This document shows, piece after piece, positions 1-13,200 of a stretch of 64,000 nt of DNA (its first letter is position 1; each line of letters begins with the position of its first letter). The position numbers were made by a program, and so were the translations under genes. This stretch comes from Datisca glomerata. Its lineage: Eukaryota > Streptophyta > Magnoliopsida > Cucurbitales > Datiscaceae. Location of the stretch: positions 498,978 through 562,977 of the forward strand of contig QANY01009002.1 of NCBI GenBank assembly GCA_003255025.1. The letters run 5' to 3'. The notes beneath the pieces were generated by a model, which did no database searches, was not told where the DNA came from, and was given only the letters and a program-made list of their open reading frames with translations.

Positions 1-1965
1 ATACTTTGTAAATAAAAGCCTTGTAGCGGTGGAAAAAGTATACACGAATGGAGAAACTAGTATTAACGGTTGTAACTGCTGCACGAAAGCTGAGGCCGTA
101 CTTCCAAGCCCACAACATCAAAGTATTGACCGAATCCCCCATTAAAAGCCTTCTGAACTTGATGGATATAAGTAGAAGAATAAAAAAATGGTCAATTGAG
201 CTGAACCAATATGACATCAGCTACGAGCCCCGAACATCAGTAAAAGGACAGGCATTAGCGGACTTCATAGCCGACTTCACAAGAGGGGAAGTCAAACGGG
301 AAGCTCACCAAATGGGAGAAAGTGAAGCTTGGACGCCCTTTGTAGACGGGGCTTCAAACAAAAGAGGAGCAGGAGTAGGGGTGGTGGCATAAACTCCATT
401 TGGGGAAGCATTGGAGCATTCCATCTCCTTCGAATTTAATGCGTTAAATAATGAAGCGGAATATGAAGCGCCGATCGTGGGAATACCCCTACTACGAGAA
501 TATGAGGTAAACTGAAGTTAAGATTTCTGCGATTCCATGGTGATCGTAAAATAGGTCACGTGAGAATACATAGCAGAGGATGAACGGATGATAAAATACT
601 TACAACGGGCAAAATATCCCCTCAAAATGTTAAAAAATTATGAAATCCAACAAATTTCAAGAACGGAGAACGGGCATGCTGATGGCAAACCTGTGATCTT
701 CATTACACCTAACTTACAGAAGGAACGTCCCCATAGATGTTCTCAAAGAACTAAGCATCTCGCTCCCTTTAACTAACGTGGCGATTTAAAAATTGAAAGG
801 GAGCCCAGTTGGCAGGATAACATAATCCGCTTGCTAAAAAATAGAATACTTCCTAAAGATAAACTTCTTGCCAAAAGACATGACAATGAAGTATCAGGTA
901 CACAATGGTTAACAGGATACTATATGAGAAACTCAGTATATACTAGCAGAAATTCATGAGGGCATACACGAAACCACACCGGAGGCAGATCACTAGATTA
1001 TAAAAGTCATGAATGAAGGACACTAGTGGTCCCAAATGCATCAAGACGCCAAATAGTATGTAAACAAATGTGACAAGTGTCAGCGTTTTGCGCCTGTAGT
1101 AAAAATGTCCCCAAGGGAACTCAAAACTGTGGTTAGTCCTTGGCCGTTCATGTAATGAGCCCTAGACATTGTTGGACCACTCCCCAGGGCGACTGTTTAA
1201 AAATACTTTTTGTTAGTTGCAAGTATGGGATTGAGGCTGAAGCCTTCGCCAGAATTTGTGAGGAAGAGGTAAAAGAGTTCCTATTGAAGAACTTGGTGTG
1301 CAAGTATGGGATCCCCTAGATCTTGGTATTAGACAATGGACTTCATTTTACCGTTAGCTTGGTAAGAACATTTTGTAAAGATTGAAAATCACGAATCTCT
1401 TCTCCACGCCATACTACCCCCAAGGAAATGGACAAGCAGAAAAATCAAACCGAGTCATACTTGATAACCTGGAGAAGGGTCTAGAATACGTAAAAGGAAA
1501 ATGGGTAGAAGAGCTACCCATAATTCTATAGGCGTAGAGAACGACCCCGAGAGAAACAACGGAATAAACCCCGTTTACATTATCATACGGAGCAGAAGCG
1601 GTCATCTTTGTAGAAATTGGGAGCCCCACCATCATGTTGGAACTAAACGAACAACAAAATGGGGAGCTCCTGAAAAATGGTCTTGGTGAACAAAAGGGAA
1701 GAAGAGAAGCGACCCTGATCAGATTGGCCCGTTACAATCAGAAAATGAGATCTTATTTAAAAAAATGAGGAAAAGGGGATTCCAGACAGGAGAACAGGTC
1801 TTCAGAAAAATCTTTCAAATAGAAGGAAAGCTCGGGCAAACATGGGAAGGACCATACATCATCTGTAAAATAGGAGGAAACGGTTATTACCACCTAGAAA
1901 TGGGTGAAGGAATGGAATTGCAGAAACCATGAAATGCAATTAATCTAAAAACATATTTTGTGTAA
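1..1965 (+). pseudogene. Tat-lineage Ty3/gypsy pol remnant (RNase H, second RNase H, integrase)
   Basis: The reading frame enters from outside the window. Positions 48-392 encode the classical RNase H end (ARKLRPYFQAH) followed by the start of a second RNase H (FVDGASNKRGAGVGVVA); two RNase H domains in tandem are the hallmark of the plant Tat lineage. Around 950-1100 an integrase zinc-binding segment is readable (CDKCQRF). It is followed by the core with first Asp in ALDIVGPLPRA (~1165), second Asp in VLDNG (~1330) and Glu in [12 protein letters not shown] (~1440). The end (GNGYYHLEMGEG, then a stop at 1963-1965) matches the usual end of Tat pol. Many stops and frameshifts show it is dead. 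The call rests on motif recognition; the lineage call is fairly firm. Confidence 0.85.
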
Positions 1966-2049
1966 AGAATGTAAAATACCCATTATAATGAGACATATTC
2001 CTCGTAGTTCTTCCTTAAAAGTGTTTCACATAAAAACAGTAGCGTCGAA

Positions 2050-2410
2050 CTTCTCTCCTCAACCGAACTACTACTAATAACAAAACTAAGAGCATAAAAA
2101 GTATTTGGGAGAGGCAGATCATAAGTCCTACTCTGAGAAGGAACTAAAGGCATAAAAAGTCCTTGATAAGTCATATTATTAGAAGGAACTAAGAGCATAA
2201 AAAGTTCTTGGGAGTGATAATTCATAAGTCCTATTCTCGGAAAAACTAAGGGCATAAAAAGTCCTTGGGAGGGGAAATTTATAAGTCCTTCTCTTAGAGT
2301 GAACTAAGGGCATAAAAAGTCATTGGGAGGGGCAGTTCATAATTCCTATTTCTGAAAGAAAAACTAGGGACATGAAGAGTCCTTGGGGGGCATCCCATAA
2401 ATCATACTTT
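2050..2410. repeat. Tandem repeat (~58 bp, about 6 units) between pol and antisense gene
   Basis: The core aactaagggcataaaaagtc recurs about every 45-63 bp (near 2083, 2144, 2188, 2245, 2303, 2363), with intervening ttgggaggggcagttcataa variants. Minus-strand open frames here are a by-product of the repeat. Tat elements often carry such arrays between pol and the 3' LTR. Positions 2411-2910 hold no recognisable feature apart from A-rich sequence. Confidence 0.75.
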
Positions 2411-2910
2411 CAAAAGGAATGAAGACTCAAAAAGTGGAAATGCGACTCCAAATGAGCCCACTCCATCACAAAATAACTACAACAAACATATGGGAGAATT
2501 GACACATTACATTGAAGTAAAAAAGGGAACTCTAACCTCAATGGATAGAAAGTATAAATAGCCAAAAATTGGTCAACATACTCTTTTCTGGGCAAAAAAA
2601 CAGGAACAAGAAAAACTCTGGAGTGAAAAAAAAGGGAAGTTAAACTCTTTACACCTTTTTGAAGTGTTACCTTTCACGAAATAGCTAAGGAGATAACCCT
2701 CAATGATCACATTAAGTGTTTGAAAGCATGGGATTGTCTTGGATAAATTTTTTTGTTTAGTATTGCCTTGCAAGAAGGATAAGTTATCACCATTATAAAG
2801 ACAAGAATCACATATCACAAAAAGATCGCTTCATTAAAAGGAAAACTACAAAGTAAGATGGAAAGGACAAAATAGAAAGGTAAGAATTACAAAGGAAAAA
2901 TCGCCAAGTG

Positions 2911-5027
2911 TTAAGTTTCCCCTTCGTGAGTAGCTTCAGCAAGAACCTCTGAGGTGGTCACTACGGCCTCTGTTACGGGGTCATCACGGGCCTCCACCTC
3001 AGGGTCAACGAAATCTTCAAGAGGAGGAATGAGAGAAATGCGAGGACTCTGGTCAGACTTAGCGTCGCGATACCCCAAAGAATATGCCATTTTCTCAACC
3101 CTGTTGACAATGACTAAGTACTGACCCTTGAGGCCCACTTACCACTATTTCACCTCAGACAGAGCCGCCTTGGTTGAGGTCAATTTCATCTCTGTTGTTG
3201 ACAACTTAGCCTCAGCCTCATCCAACTTCCTTTCAACTATTACCAGATTTTCCCCGCTGGCTTCAGCTACCAGCGCCACTTCCATCAAAGATGCTTCCTG
3301 CTTCACCCTTTCAATTGTAGTCGCGTTTAGGTCACCATTCAAATGGGCATTAGTTATCGCAACTCATCCTCAACCCCATTTAGGCACTCATGTTCAGTAA
3401 GGACTGTATCATGGACCCGGTTAATTTCCTGGACCTCATTTACGCAGCTCGCCAGAGAGTTCCATAGCATGCAAATTCGCCTGTAGCCCGTTATGATAAG
3501 TCACGGCCTGCCAGGGAGAAATAGCTAAGTGATTAGTGGAACGGACGTAAACCAAAAGTAAAAAATGAACGAGAACAGTTAAAAGTTTTTTACCTGCATT
3601 AGACCATGACTAAGGCTAACGACTTTATCCATAATGGACATCTGACATAGTGCAACCGAATCCAAGTCTGACCTGATCCCCGTTGCGATAACATGTGAAG
3701 GAAGATGATCTTTCAGGAAGCTCACCAAAGCTCTGACGGGCGGGGCCACTGAGAAACGCACCGATTTCCAAAGATCATCGTCCTCCATAGGTGCGCCCTA
3801 GGCGCTGGCAAGAGGTGAAGACGACCTTCAAACAGGCGAAGGGGAGAAGATGCGGTGTCCTCCCGACCCGAGATATTCTCTCTCAACCGGACCGAAGGAT
3901 CAGCCGAGGCAGATGCCAACACAGAAACTGGAAATGGAGGAGGAACTGGAGACACATACATGCTTGGAACACTGGTAATCCTAGTTTTAAAACGGACGCT
4001 CCTCCCCTCCCCGCCAATAGTCCCAAACAGATCACTCTCAAGATGTTTCGGCATTTCTAGATCGTTATAAGAGAAACTGAAGACTATGTCTTGTTCTTTG
4101 GCCTCCTTCTGCGTAGCTTCCCATTGAGCCTCACGCTCCCTTTGTTCCAAGTCAAAATCCTCTTCTTCTTGTTCTAACTTCGAAGACTCGAAAGAACTTA
4201 TTCAGACTGCCGGACGAAAAAAAGAGTGTGGATCGCAACAGGGATAGCCTGAGGAACTTCTATTGTAGAGGTTGAAGGGGCAACAGACTCGGCAACCGGA
4301 ATGGGTGCGACCGCAACTTCGATCTTTCTCATTGGATCAAAGAGATCTCTCCAGTCCTGTTCGGGACAAATATAAGCGGTACGAAGATGGGCTGCAACAT
4401 CATTTGGGACAAATGACCTCTTGTTCAGGTATGGGACAACTTCGATCTTTCTCACTTTCAAAGGACAACTTCGATCTGCACGAAGAAACAAGATACATAA
4501 GATAAAAAGAAGAAGAAGAATCAGAGAAGAAATGAGAAAAGAAGGAAACAAGGGCTCATGCTACTTACTGAACTCTCTCCAGAACCGAGGAATGGTCCAG
4601 CGGCCGTCACCGCCCCAGTTCCCACCGATCCAAAGGGTCCCTTCATCCCAGCCTTTATCCCCGGGCAGCAAATCAGTAACTAAGCCTCCCCATTGGTTGG
4701 TGGCACGGGGGCCCCAGATAATAATAGGTACCGTGCTGCCTAAAAGAATTTTATACGTAGTAGGAGTGTATTGCGAGGGAACCAGACGGAAGGTACTAAA
4801 ATATTCTTGAAATAAGGGAGAAAAGGGAAGTTTTAACCTTAACAATATATACATGGGGGCTAAAGAAACCTGGTACGGAGGATTACAAGGAAAATATTTG
4901 GGTATCCCATCCTCAAACCACAAGTAACATCAGATGAGAAGTCATCTTTTTTACGGGCAATAAAATGATCGAACTCTTCCTCATTCCTATCCGAGGGGAC
5001 CGTAACCTAGAATAGTTTTTCTGCCAT
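2911..5027 (-). pseudogene. Antisense accessory gene of the Tat element (putative gypsy-type transposon protein family)
   Basis: Minus-strand coding pieces run from a plausible ATG at 5027 to a stop at 2911. The N-terminal piece (4923-4561) contains LAPMYILLRLKLPFSPLFQE and FSTFRLVPSQYTPTTYKIL, resembling the plant family annotated as putative gypsy type transposon (Pfam PF04195, from memory). The middle piece is acidic or Gln/Glu-rich (4150-3722). Positions 3342-3145 look like a coiled coil and 3138-2911 form an acidic tail. A candidate intron of 93 bp (4568-4476) has a GTAAGT donor and a GCAG acceptor, and restores the frame from EF into SCPLKVRKIEVV. Other breaks are true frameshifts and stops. 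The protein's function is unknown; Grande and related Tat elements are known to carry antisense genes here. Confidence 0.6.
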
Positions 5028-5100
5028 AACTAAACCAAGAAAGGAAGGAACAAAGGAAACGAAGAAGAAGAAAAAAGATGAAGAACTTACAGAGTAAGGA

Positions 5101-6060
5101 TTAAACGTGAAAAAAATGTGGGAGATTAAGCCCTATATATGTGTAGTGGATGTAAAAGCCAAGTTCAAAATGGTTAACGAATTCAAAAAGCATAAACGGA
5201 TGACTAACTGAAGTCGTGCGACATCTCGAGAACGGGAGATCATCGCCTCCAGAACGAGAACTGACACCTTGAGAACGAGAGATCATCACCTCGTGAAGGG
5301 GAACCGACATCTCTAGAATGAGAGATCATCACCTCCAGAACTGGAACCGAAATCTTTAGAATGGGAGATTATCGCCTCTAGAATGGGAACTGACATCTCG
5401 AGAATGTGAGATCATCGTCTTTAGAATAGGAACTGACATCTCGAGAATGAGGAATCATTACCCCCTTGACGAGATAGAACTTCAGAACGAAAATGAGGTG
5501 AGTTCCTCCTCATTTCTTGGTGGCTGAAGTCACACGACATCTCGAGAACGGGAGATCATCGCCTCCAGAACGGGAACCAACATCTCGAGAACGAGAGATC
5601 ATCACCTCTAGAACGGGAACCGACATCTCAAGAACCGGAGATCATTGACTTTAGAATGGGAGCTGACATCTCGAGAACATGAAATCATTACCTCCTGGAC
5701 GAGGCATAACTTCAGAACGAAAGGAGGGTTCAGAGTGACAGTCAAGTGGCCATGATTGATTGGGTAAGATTGCGTCACTTGGACAAGACAAATTGGTAAG
5801 TCACTAAGCGGTTCTGACTAATTGGCTCGGAACCACGGGGAATTGCCATGTGATAGTGATTGATGGGCGGCTGAGTGTGACAGATATAAGATAAAGAATA
5901 AAAGAGATCCCACGAATGTAGGTGATCCTAGACCTGACCTCATCAGGTATTTTTATTATTATTTGGTTATTTTAGTGAGACCCATGCAATTGAGGATATA
6001 TATATAAGGTCAATCTATTCAATAAAAATGTAGAGATTGTTTTGAACTCTAGAGGAATTT
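5101..6060 (+). mobile_element. LTR (3') of the Tat element, ends uncertain
   Basis: Downstream of the antisense gene lies sequence with LTR character. A TATA-like run (gaggatatatatataagg, near 5992-6009) is followed by probable R/U5 sequence. A matching but inverted relative lies at about 34560-35317, with shared pieces such as the anti-arranged tgattggctcggaaccac and gacctcatcagg segments. A related + strand copy lies at 32283-33065. The precise LTR ends and a target-site duplication could not be fixed. Confidence 0.55.
5215..5720. repeat. ~43-bp tandem repeat inside the Tat LTR
   Basis: Units read approximately gacatctcgagaacgggaga then tcatcgcctccagaacggga, repeated around ten times in two blocks. 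The blocks are separated near 5460-5530 by a variant piece containing cttcagaacgaaaatgaggt. A shorter inverted version lies at 35095-35215. Confidence 0.8.
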
Positions 6061-6161
6061 TGGACAATCAAGCATGTCTTTATGTATCACTAACACTCAT
6101 ACAAATTCGACGGAGATCAATACATTTTCCCCTTAATCTTGAGGAGGATGAGAAAAATCTT

Positions 6162-6470
6162 TTACACTCTAGAAAAATAATTAAAAGAAATAGAGGAAAA
6201 ACAATTATCAAAGGAGATAATGTAAAAGACCAAAGCCCCAGTCTCAGGATAATTGAGAGAATTGCTCTTGATGTCATTAACTAAATTCATAGAATCCTTG
6301 ACAAGATGAATGTTATTCGACTGAAACTTCAAACTTTCTTCCAAACTCCAACGAATTGCCTCTGCTTCATCTGCAAGAACCAACAATGAGGTACGAATAT
6401 TCTAAATCCCACTGCAAAGAGAACACCTCCCAGATCGCACAAAGCCCAACCAATACCGCTTTTCATCAGT
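6162..6470 (-). pseudogene. RNase H-like fragment of a LINE
   Basis: Minus-strand translation gives GIGWALCDLGGVLFAVGFRI and, after a frameshift, LADEAEAIRWSLEESLKFQ followed by HLVKDSMNLVNDI. This is the pattern of the C-terminal RNase H-like domain (RVT_3) of plant L1 elements, where the E-A-A-W segment and V-x-D-S are conserved. It appears to be a separate, 5'-truncated copy from the larger LINE that follows. Positions 6561-7084 show only AT-rich sequence. Confidence 0.5.
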
Positions 6471-7084
6471 GAATCTAGTCACATATGAGCAAAGAGTCCA
6501 ATGAACCCCATCCAACCCTTTAAAATGAACACCATCATTGATACAGCAAAATTTGTCAGTTGCTGAGAAACCCGTTGTAATTAAGAGAACTTATAGGAAA
6601 AGACAAAGTTTACGGGTGAGAATACAAGACAAAAATCAGCAAAACAATAATGATTAACGTAACTTGGTAGGAATCCAATGATGGAATAATGTAACTATCA
6701 TGCATGATTTGACTTGAAATTGAAATGCGTTTGTTAATTCATAGGCTAATCACCCTTTTTTCCTTTGAAATGCAATAGACCAGTCCCCCTTTCGATCAAA
6801 AATATTCGGGAAGAAATAGTTAAATAAGAATAAAGTGCTAAAAGACATTGAGAACTTTAAATGTTGTGCACCCACAAGCCTTAATAACTTTTTTTCTATT
6901 TGATCCTTGCATTTAATTAATTAAATTTTGTAATTAAGTAGATGTTGCATGAGATTAGTTAGCTTTGAAGTTTTTCTCGTCCTAAAAGATTTAATCATTT
7001 AAATAACCAGTATAAATTTTTTGTGAGAAAGCAAGTCAATTTGAGTATATGAAAAAGTTATTGAAAGATGGTAAATAATTTTTT

Positions 7085-9956
7085 TATACTGAGCATAAAG
7101 CTTAAAACAATTCAAGGAAAACAATATCTGAAATAATAGGGGGGATCAGAATCCCACCAAACTATACAACCATCTTAGGAGATAAAACCGCACAAATATA
7201 TGGGTTGTTTCATTCCCCGAGTGTCTAACATGAATCACCTGAAAACTCTAATATCTGAGGCCAAATCCTTGCAAGCTGAGATAATCGCACCAAACTCAGA
7301 TAAAACAGTTACAGGAGAGGATATTGCCTGAATTATCTCCAAGGAATTAGATTCCACCTCAATGGACTTCAACCCTTTTGGTTTTCCTAAAAATAGTTCC
7401 TCGAACACTGCCAAGGCTTCACTAACCGCGGGGTATAGAGAACCATCAAGATGTTTGGTAAAAGCCCTGATCATTGCTCTAGAATGGTCCCTCAACAATC
7501 CACCTGCCCCAACCCCAGTTCCAATCTTAAAAGCCTCATCAACATTTAACTTGAGCGTTCCAATGTCCGGTTTAACCTACTTGACAGCCTTGCTGGGAAA
7601 GGGCGTATGAGCCGCATAAGAGGAAGCATTAGAAAAGACAATATCAACTAGAAAAGACAATTAGAAAAGACAATACCAATTTTCTTAAGGGATGCTCAAA
7701 TTGTATCCTCTTTTGTCTGAATAAATCCCTCTTTTATCATAGTGCCAGATAATCCCATCCTCCCCTGCCAAAGGGAGAACAGGGATAGAAAAGACAATAT
7801 CAACCATCAAGGTCAAGAAGGAGATTTAGAGCATATTTATTTCAATTGCCATTTTCAATAAGGTGTGGTACCAAACAGTTCTGATAAACACTACTTCTCC
7901 ACAAAGGTCTGAAAGTGTTACACTTGGGGAGCCACGCATCCAAGAAAACACAGATTGAATCTCCATTACCTATTGTCCACCGAATCCCTTTCATCAAAAA
8001 GGTCTCGACCCCAAAAGACACTTCTCCAAAGGAAGGAGGACTTGCCTTTTGGTTCCGCTTCAAGACAATTACAGTTTGGAAAATATTTAGCTTGAAAAAG
8101 CTATGCCATGATGGAGTTTGGCTGTTGTAAGATTCTCCACCCTTGTTTAACTAAGAGAGCTTGTTAAAGATTTCAATAGAATGAAAACCCATACCACCCT
8201 TTCCTTTAGGGCAACATAATTTATACCACGATTTTTGGTTGTTTCTTGAAAGATCCCCACAAAATAGGAGCCATAGCCTCACTGAGTTTCTTATAAAATA
8301 TTGTAGGAAGACGGAAAATATTATTGTATATGTACGGAGAGCCGGAATGGTAGCTTTCAACAGGATTTCCTTGCCTCGAGTAGAGAATTGTTTTTCCTCG
8401 CCAGCTTGAGAAAAGTCCTCGGGCCTTAGCTAAATTTGGATCAAATAACGATCTCTTACTAAGACCCATGCAAGTTGGGAGGTATGTTTCTCATGACAAC
8501 CTATAATTTGCATGTTCATGATAGCTGCTAAACGAGATCAATTATGCTGAGAAATAATCAGAGAGAAAGCCATAGTTGATTTAAAGAAAATAATGCATTG
8601 GCCCCAAGACTTAGCATAAACATTTATAATATTCTGAATAATTTGACAATCACGAGCATCAGTTTTACAAAAAATAAGGTTGTGATCAGCGAATAATAAA
8701 AGAGAAAATCTAGGAACGTTACGGCTCACCTTTGGACGAGTAGATTTCCTCTATTAAGAGCATCATGGATCGTGGCTAAGAGACCCTCTGCACAAATTAA
8801 GAAAGGATCTCCTTGTCTAAGGCCCATACTAGGAGAGAGATGAACATACATTGACATGTTTGTTAGGAAGGAAAATGATACAATATACATCTACGAATGA
8901 GGAAAATCTGCTTGTTATTTAAGCCCAGTTTTCGCATCACCGCTGTGAGGAAGGACCAGTCCACCCTGTCACAGGCCTTGCTCATATCCAATTTGAGAGC
9001 TGTAAAACCAACCTTTCATTTTTTTCCTCATACTAATTGATTGAATAACCTCTATGGCCACCATAATATCATCAGTAATTAAGCGACCATTAATAAAGAC
9101 ACTGTGATGCTCCGAGATAATATGAGGCATTAAAGCCTTGAACCTGCTTGCAATCATTTTAAAGATAATTTTATAGACCACAATGCAAAGGCTGATTGGT
9201 CTAAAGTCTGAAAAACACAAGGTATGGGGCATCTTAGATTTCAAAATAACCAAGGGTTTATTTATCTTGCTCAAGTCCTTCACACTATTCAGACAATCTA
9301 AATAGAGCGTAGTTACATTATCACCTATAGTAAGAGAGAACAAAGATTGAAAATAATGCATAATAACAAAATTGATACCTCCAAAGGAGTCCTGCCAGCA
9401 TCCTGACTCATCCAAGAGACCCGTGATAGTGTTTTTCATTTACGTTTCGAGGCGTCCGCGTGAAAAATCTGCGGTTCTTATCTCTTGCTTTTGACCAATC
9501 CATCCTCGATCTCCGCTTCCAAAATAATCCCCCCTAATTCTCTAGGGAATTGATCTCTAGTTGGATGTTTTAAACCCCTTGCCAATCAACCATATCCTGC
9601 TGGTTCTCTAGCAATGTATCCAGCTGAGCTCGATAACGTTTGACCTTTTTGGGAACGGAACCAAAAGTGCCTGAACCCATATTTTTTAAGATTTAGAACA
9701 TGAGTTTAAGTTTGAAATAAACATATCCACAAGTGAGGACTCATGGTTCCTAATCCAAGCACTTTGAATAACTTGACTACAAGCTTCCTCGCGGACCCAG
9801 TTCACTTCGAACGAAAGTCTGATTTTTTTTTTCTGACCCATAGGGGACCACTCATTAATGGGATCTTTTGATATGAAGAGTAAAAGCCTTAAGTTTCAAC
9901 CCATGCCCACGGAAAGAGATCCCTCCACGAATCTGTGCGCATCCCCCTGTCCTAAT
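7085..9956 (-). mobile_element. L1-type LINE, 3' portion: RT, zinc-binding linker and RNase H (degenerate)
   Basis: Read on the minus strand, 9780-9440 gives the linker after the endonuclease (RAQLDTLLENQQDMVDW, RSRMDWSKARDKNRRFF). Positions 9439-8969 give reverse transcriptase with FRPISLCIVVYKIIFKMIA and INGRLITDDIMVAIE. Positions 8470-7842 give post-RT sequence (GIRWTIGNGDSICVFLDAWL), and 7498-7235 give an RNase H-like end (SEALAVFEEL, IEVESNSLEIIQAI). A T-run on + near 7080 may be the poly(A) tail. Stops and frameshifts are frequent, so it is inactive. The 5' half lies beyond the copia insertion, at 15064-17100. Confidence 0.85.
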
Positions 9957-10185
9957 TATCAAGTAATTAGTTGAGTTGAATTATTTGTTAAGGGGTATTT
10001 TTATCTTTACCCTCTTTATTCGGTTTACTTTAATTAAGTTTATTGTTGTTCTTAACTAGGGGGTTCTCCTTAGTTTGATGTTAATATGATTTTCATTTGA
10101 TTTCTTTCTCTTCTTCTTCTTTCTTTTCTTTCTTCTCAGCTTCCCTTCGTTCTGCTCTTTCCTTTTTTGATTGTATGTATCTTCA
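9957..10185 (+). repeat. 5' LTR of copia element
   Basis: 229 bp, co-linear with 14836-15063, sharing aagtaattagttgagttg at the start and cccttcgttctgctctttcc near the end. The terminal TG is mutated to TA and the end is CA, immediately before the primer-binding site. Confidence 0.9.
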
Positions 10186-10197
10186 TGGTATCAGAGC
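10186..10197 (+). other. Primer-binding site (initiator tRNA-Met type)
   Basis: TGGTATCAGAGC directly abuts the 5' LTR. This is the standard plant copia primer-binding site complementary to the 3' end of initiator tRNA-Met. Confidence 0.9.
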
Positions 10198-10221
10198 ATC
10201 TCTAACTCGCGTCCAAGATCC

Positions 10222-13200
10222 ATGGCAGACGACCTAGCAAATCAATCCACCGTTGTTGAACAAATACCCGAGAATCATCCCAGTCCTTAAATCAATACCC
10301 AAAAAACACCTCCGATTTTACCTCCTTCTTCCTCCCTTGAAGACACATCAAACCCCTCTTCAATTTCTTCTATGGCTGTGGTTGATTCAGTACCTCACTC
10401 CCCGATTTTCCTACTTTATAATATTTGTAACCTAGTCTCTATACGTTTAGATTCTACCAATCGTATCCTCTGAAAATACCAGATTTCTTCCATCTTGAAA
10501 ATACCAGATTTCTACCAATTGGGTTTGTTGATGGGTTTGTGCAATGTCCCCCACGGTTCCTCAATATTGGTGATTTGAAGGTCCAATATATGAAATTTGA
10601 CCAATGGTTCACTCAAGATCAGGCTTTAATGACCCTGATCAATGCAACATTGTCGCGTACTGCTCTGTCTTATATTGTTGGTTACAAGTCCTCCATGGAA
10701 GTTTGGGAATTTATCGAGTGTCAGTTTTCTTGTTTGTCTAGAACAAACATATTACAATTTAAATCAGATCTGCAAACCATTTCTGAAAAGTCATCTGAAA
10801 GTATTGATTCTTACGTACAACGCATTAAAGAGGTCAATGACAAGCTTTCTGCAGTGTCTATTAATATTGAAACTGAGGATCTTGTTCTTTATACTATTAA
10901 TGGCCTACCACCCGAGTATAATATTGTTCGTACATCCATAAGAACACGGGCAGAACCCTTCTCCCTAGAGGAACTACATGTCTTCTTAAGACAGAGGAGA
11001 AATTCTTAGAATCTCAGCACAAGACAGAGGATAATGTATTCTAAAATAATGTATTTCTTGTATCCTATTAAAACTGGGGCAACAACAGGGGTATGGGTTC
11101 TCGAAACTTCAGAGGAAATCGGTCAATGGTAGATTTAACTCTGGTCGTAGAGGTAGGAATCAACAATGGCAACCTCACAATCTTCCTTCTGTTCTTAGAT
11201 CCCCACCATCTCAAATCCTTTCTAATTCTGAAGCTCCACACAATAATCACAACTATCAGATTCAATGTCAAATATGTCAGAAAATGTGTCATGGAGCTGT
11301 TAACTGTTATCACAAAATGAATTTCTCCTATCAAGGGAGACATCCACCAAATCATTCTGCAATGACAGTTGTTTCTCAAGCTTTTCATCACCCTGATTCG
11401 CAGGTTTAGATTTCTGATACCGGCTGTAACTCACATCTCACGCCTAACTTAGCTAATATTTTCAAACTAACCGAGAACAATGGTGAGGACAACATTTCAA
11501 TTGGCAATAGGCAATCACTTCCCATCACACACTGGTTCTAGTATACTTCACACTCTCTCCACTTCTTTTAACTTATCTCAAGTTTATTGTGTACCTCAGT
11601 TGGCTTCTAATTTACTTTCTGTTCATAAATTTTGTCTTCATCATAATTGTTTATTCATTTTTTATGCTCCATATTTCTTCATTCAGGATAAAGCTACAGG
11701 CCTCATTCTGCATAAAGGCTCTAGCATAAATGGTTTATATCATATTCTGTCATACTTACCTAAGTCCAAAGTTTCATATCTTAGTGCCAATGACTCTAAC
11801 TTTATTTGGAATTCTACGCTTGGTCACCCTTCTAGTAGTATAGTGAGACAAATCTTGAATTTTGTCAATATATCATATACTTCTTCTGATGATAACATTT
11901 GTATCAGTTGTATCTCGAATATAATGACTAGACTTCCTTTTTCTTTCTCCAACTCTATCTCTACTTCTCCTTTGCATTTAATTCATAGTGATGTGTGGGG
12001 TCCCTCTCCCACAACCTATATTTTTGGTCATCGATACGATGCTATTTTTATGGACGATATGTCTAGGTTTACTTGGTTTTCCCCATTTCTCATAAATATG
12101 ATGTTTTGTCTGTTTTCAAGAAGTTAAAAAATATGGTTGAGAATCTTTTTTCTACTACTGTTAAGTACTTTCAGTCTGATGGAGGGGTGAATACACCAGA
12201 CTCTCTTTTCAGAATTTTTTACATGAAATGACATTATCCACCAAAAATCGTGCCCCAACACTCCACAACAAAATGGAGTGACTGAATGGAAGCATAAACA
12301 TATTTGAAGATGCATCATGCTTCTATTCCTTCTGCCTTTTGGAATTTTTCATTCGCTACTGTTGTGTATCTGATTAATAGAATGCTTAGTCCGATTATTT
12401 CCCATAGTTCACCTTTTGTTAAACTGTTTGACAAATTACCTGACTATACTCAGCTTAAGGTTTATGGTTGTGCCTGTTATCCATGTCTTAGGCCACATAT
12501 TCCCAATAAATTTCACCCTAAAACTATTCAGTGTGTTTTCTGAGGCTATGCCTTCAAACAAAAAGGATATTTATGATATAATTTACATTCCCAGAAATAC
12601 TACACGTCCAGGCATGTTATATTTGATGAACAATTGTTTCCCTTTGCTACTCCTAACCTTTCTCTAAAAGCACATGTTCCATATGGTAATTCCATGACTG
12701 ATGATAGGTATACTTCTCTCCTTCTTTTTTACAGCACTTTTTCTTCTGTTCCAGGTACTATTTCTGCTCCTCTTTCTCATTTAAATATTGCTGCACACCA
12801 CACTAATGCGCCTTTTTTATCCACTGGGTCTGATAAGGAATCTGCATTACCTTCTATTTTAGATAATATACATTATGGAATTAATTCTGGTACATATTTA
12901 CTCACTTATTTCCCCTCTACGACTATTGTTTTGTCTCATGTTTTAGATAATATGCATTATGGACTTAATTCTAGTGCTAGTATACATGTTTCATCATCTT
13001 ATTTCGATAATGTTTATTCTGGAAATGATTCTTTGGTGCCTTTGGGTTTTCTTTCTAGTTCTGTTACTCATCCTAATGTTATTTCTCATTATAGTTTTCT
13101 TATTCATGATGCTAGTTTTGTGCGTATCTTAGTTCTGATGCTAGTTCCCATGCTACTGTTGCTTTGCCTGGCATTTCTCCTAATCTGCCCATTAATCATA

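Noticed and set aside
2410..2818. Phe/Ser-rich minus-strand frames
   Set aside because: No homology recognised, low complexity, and positioned between Tat repeat and antisense gene without splice or start signals.
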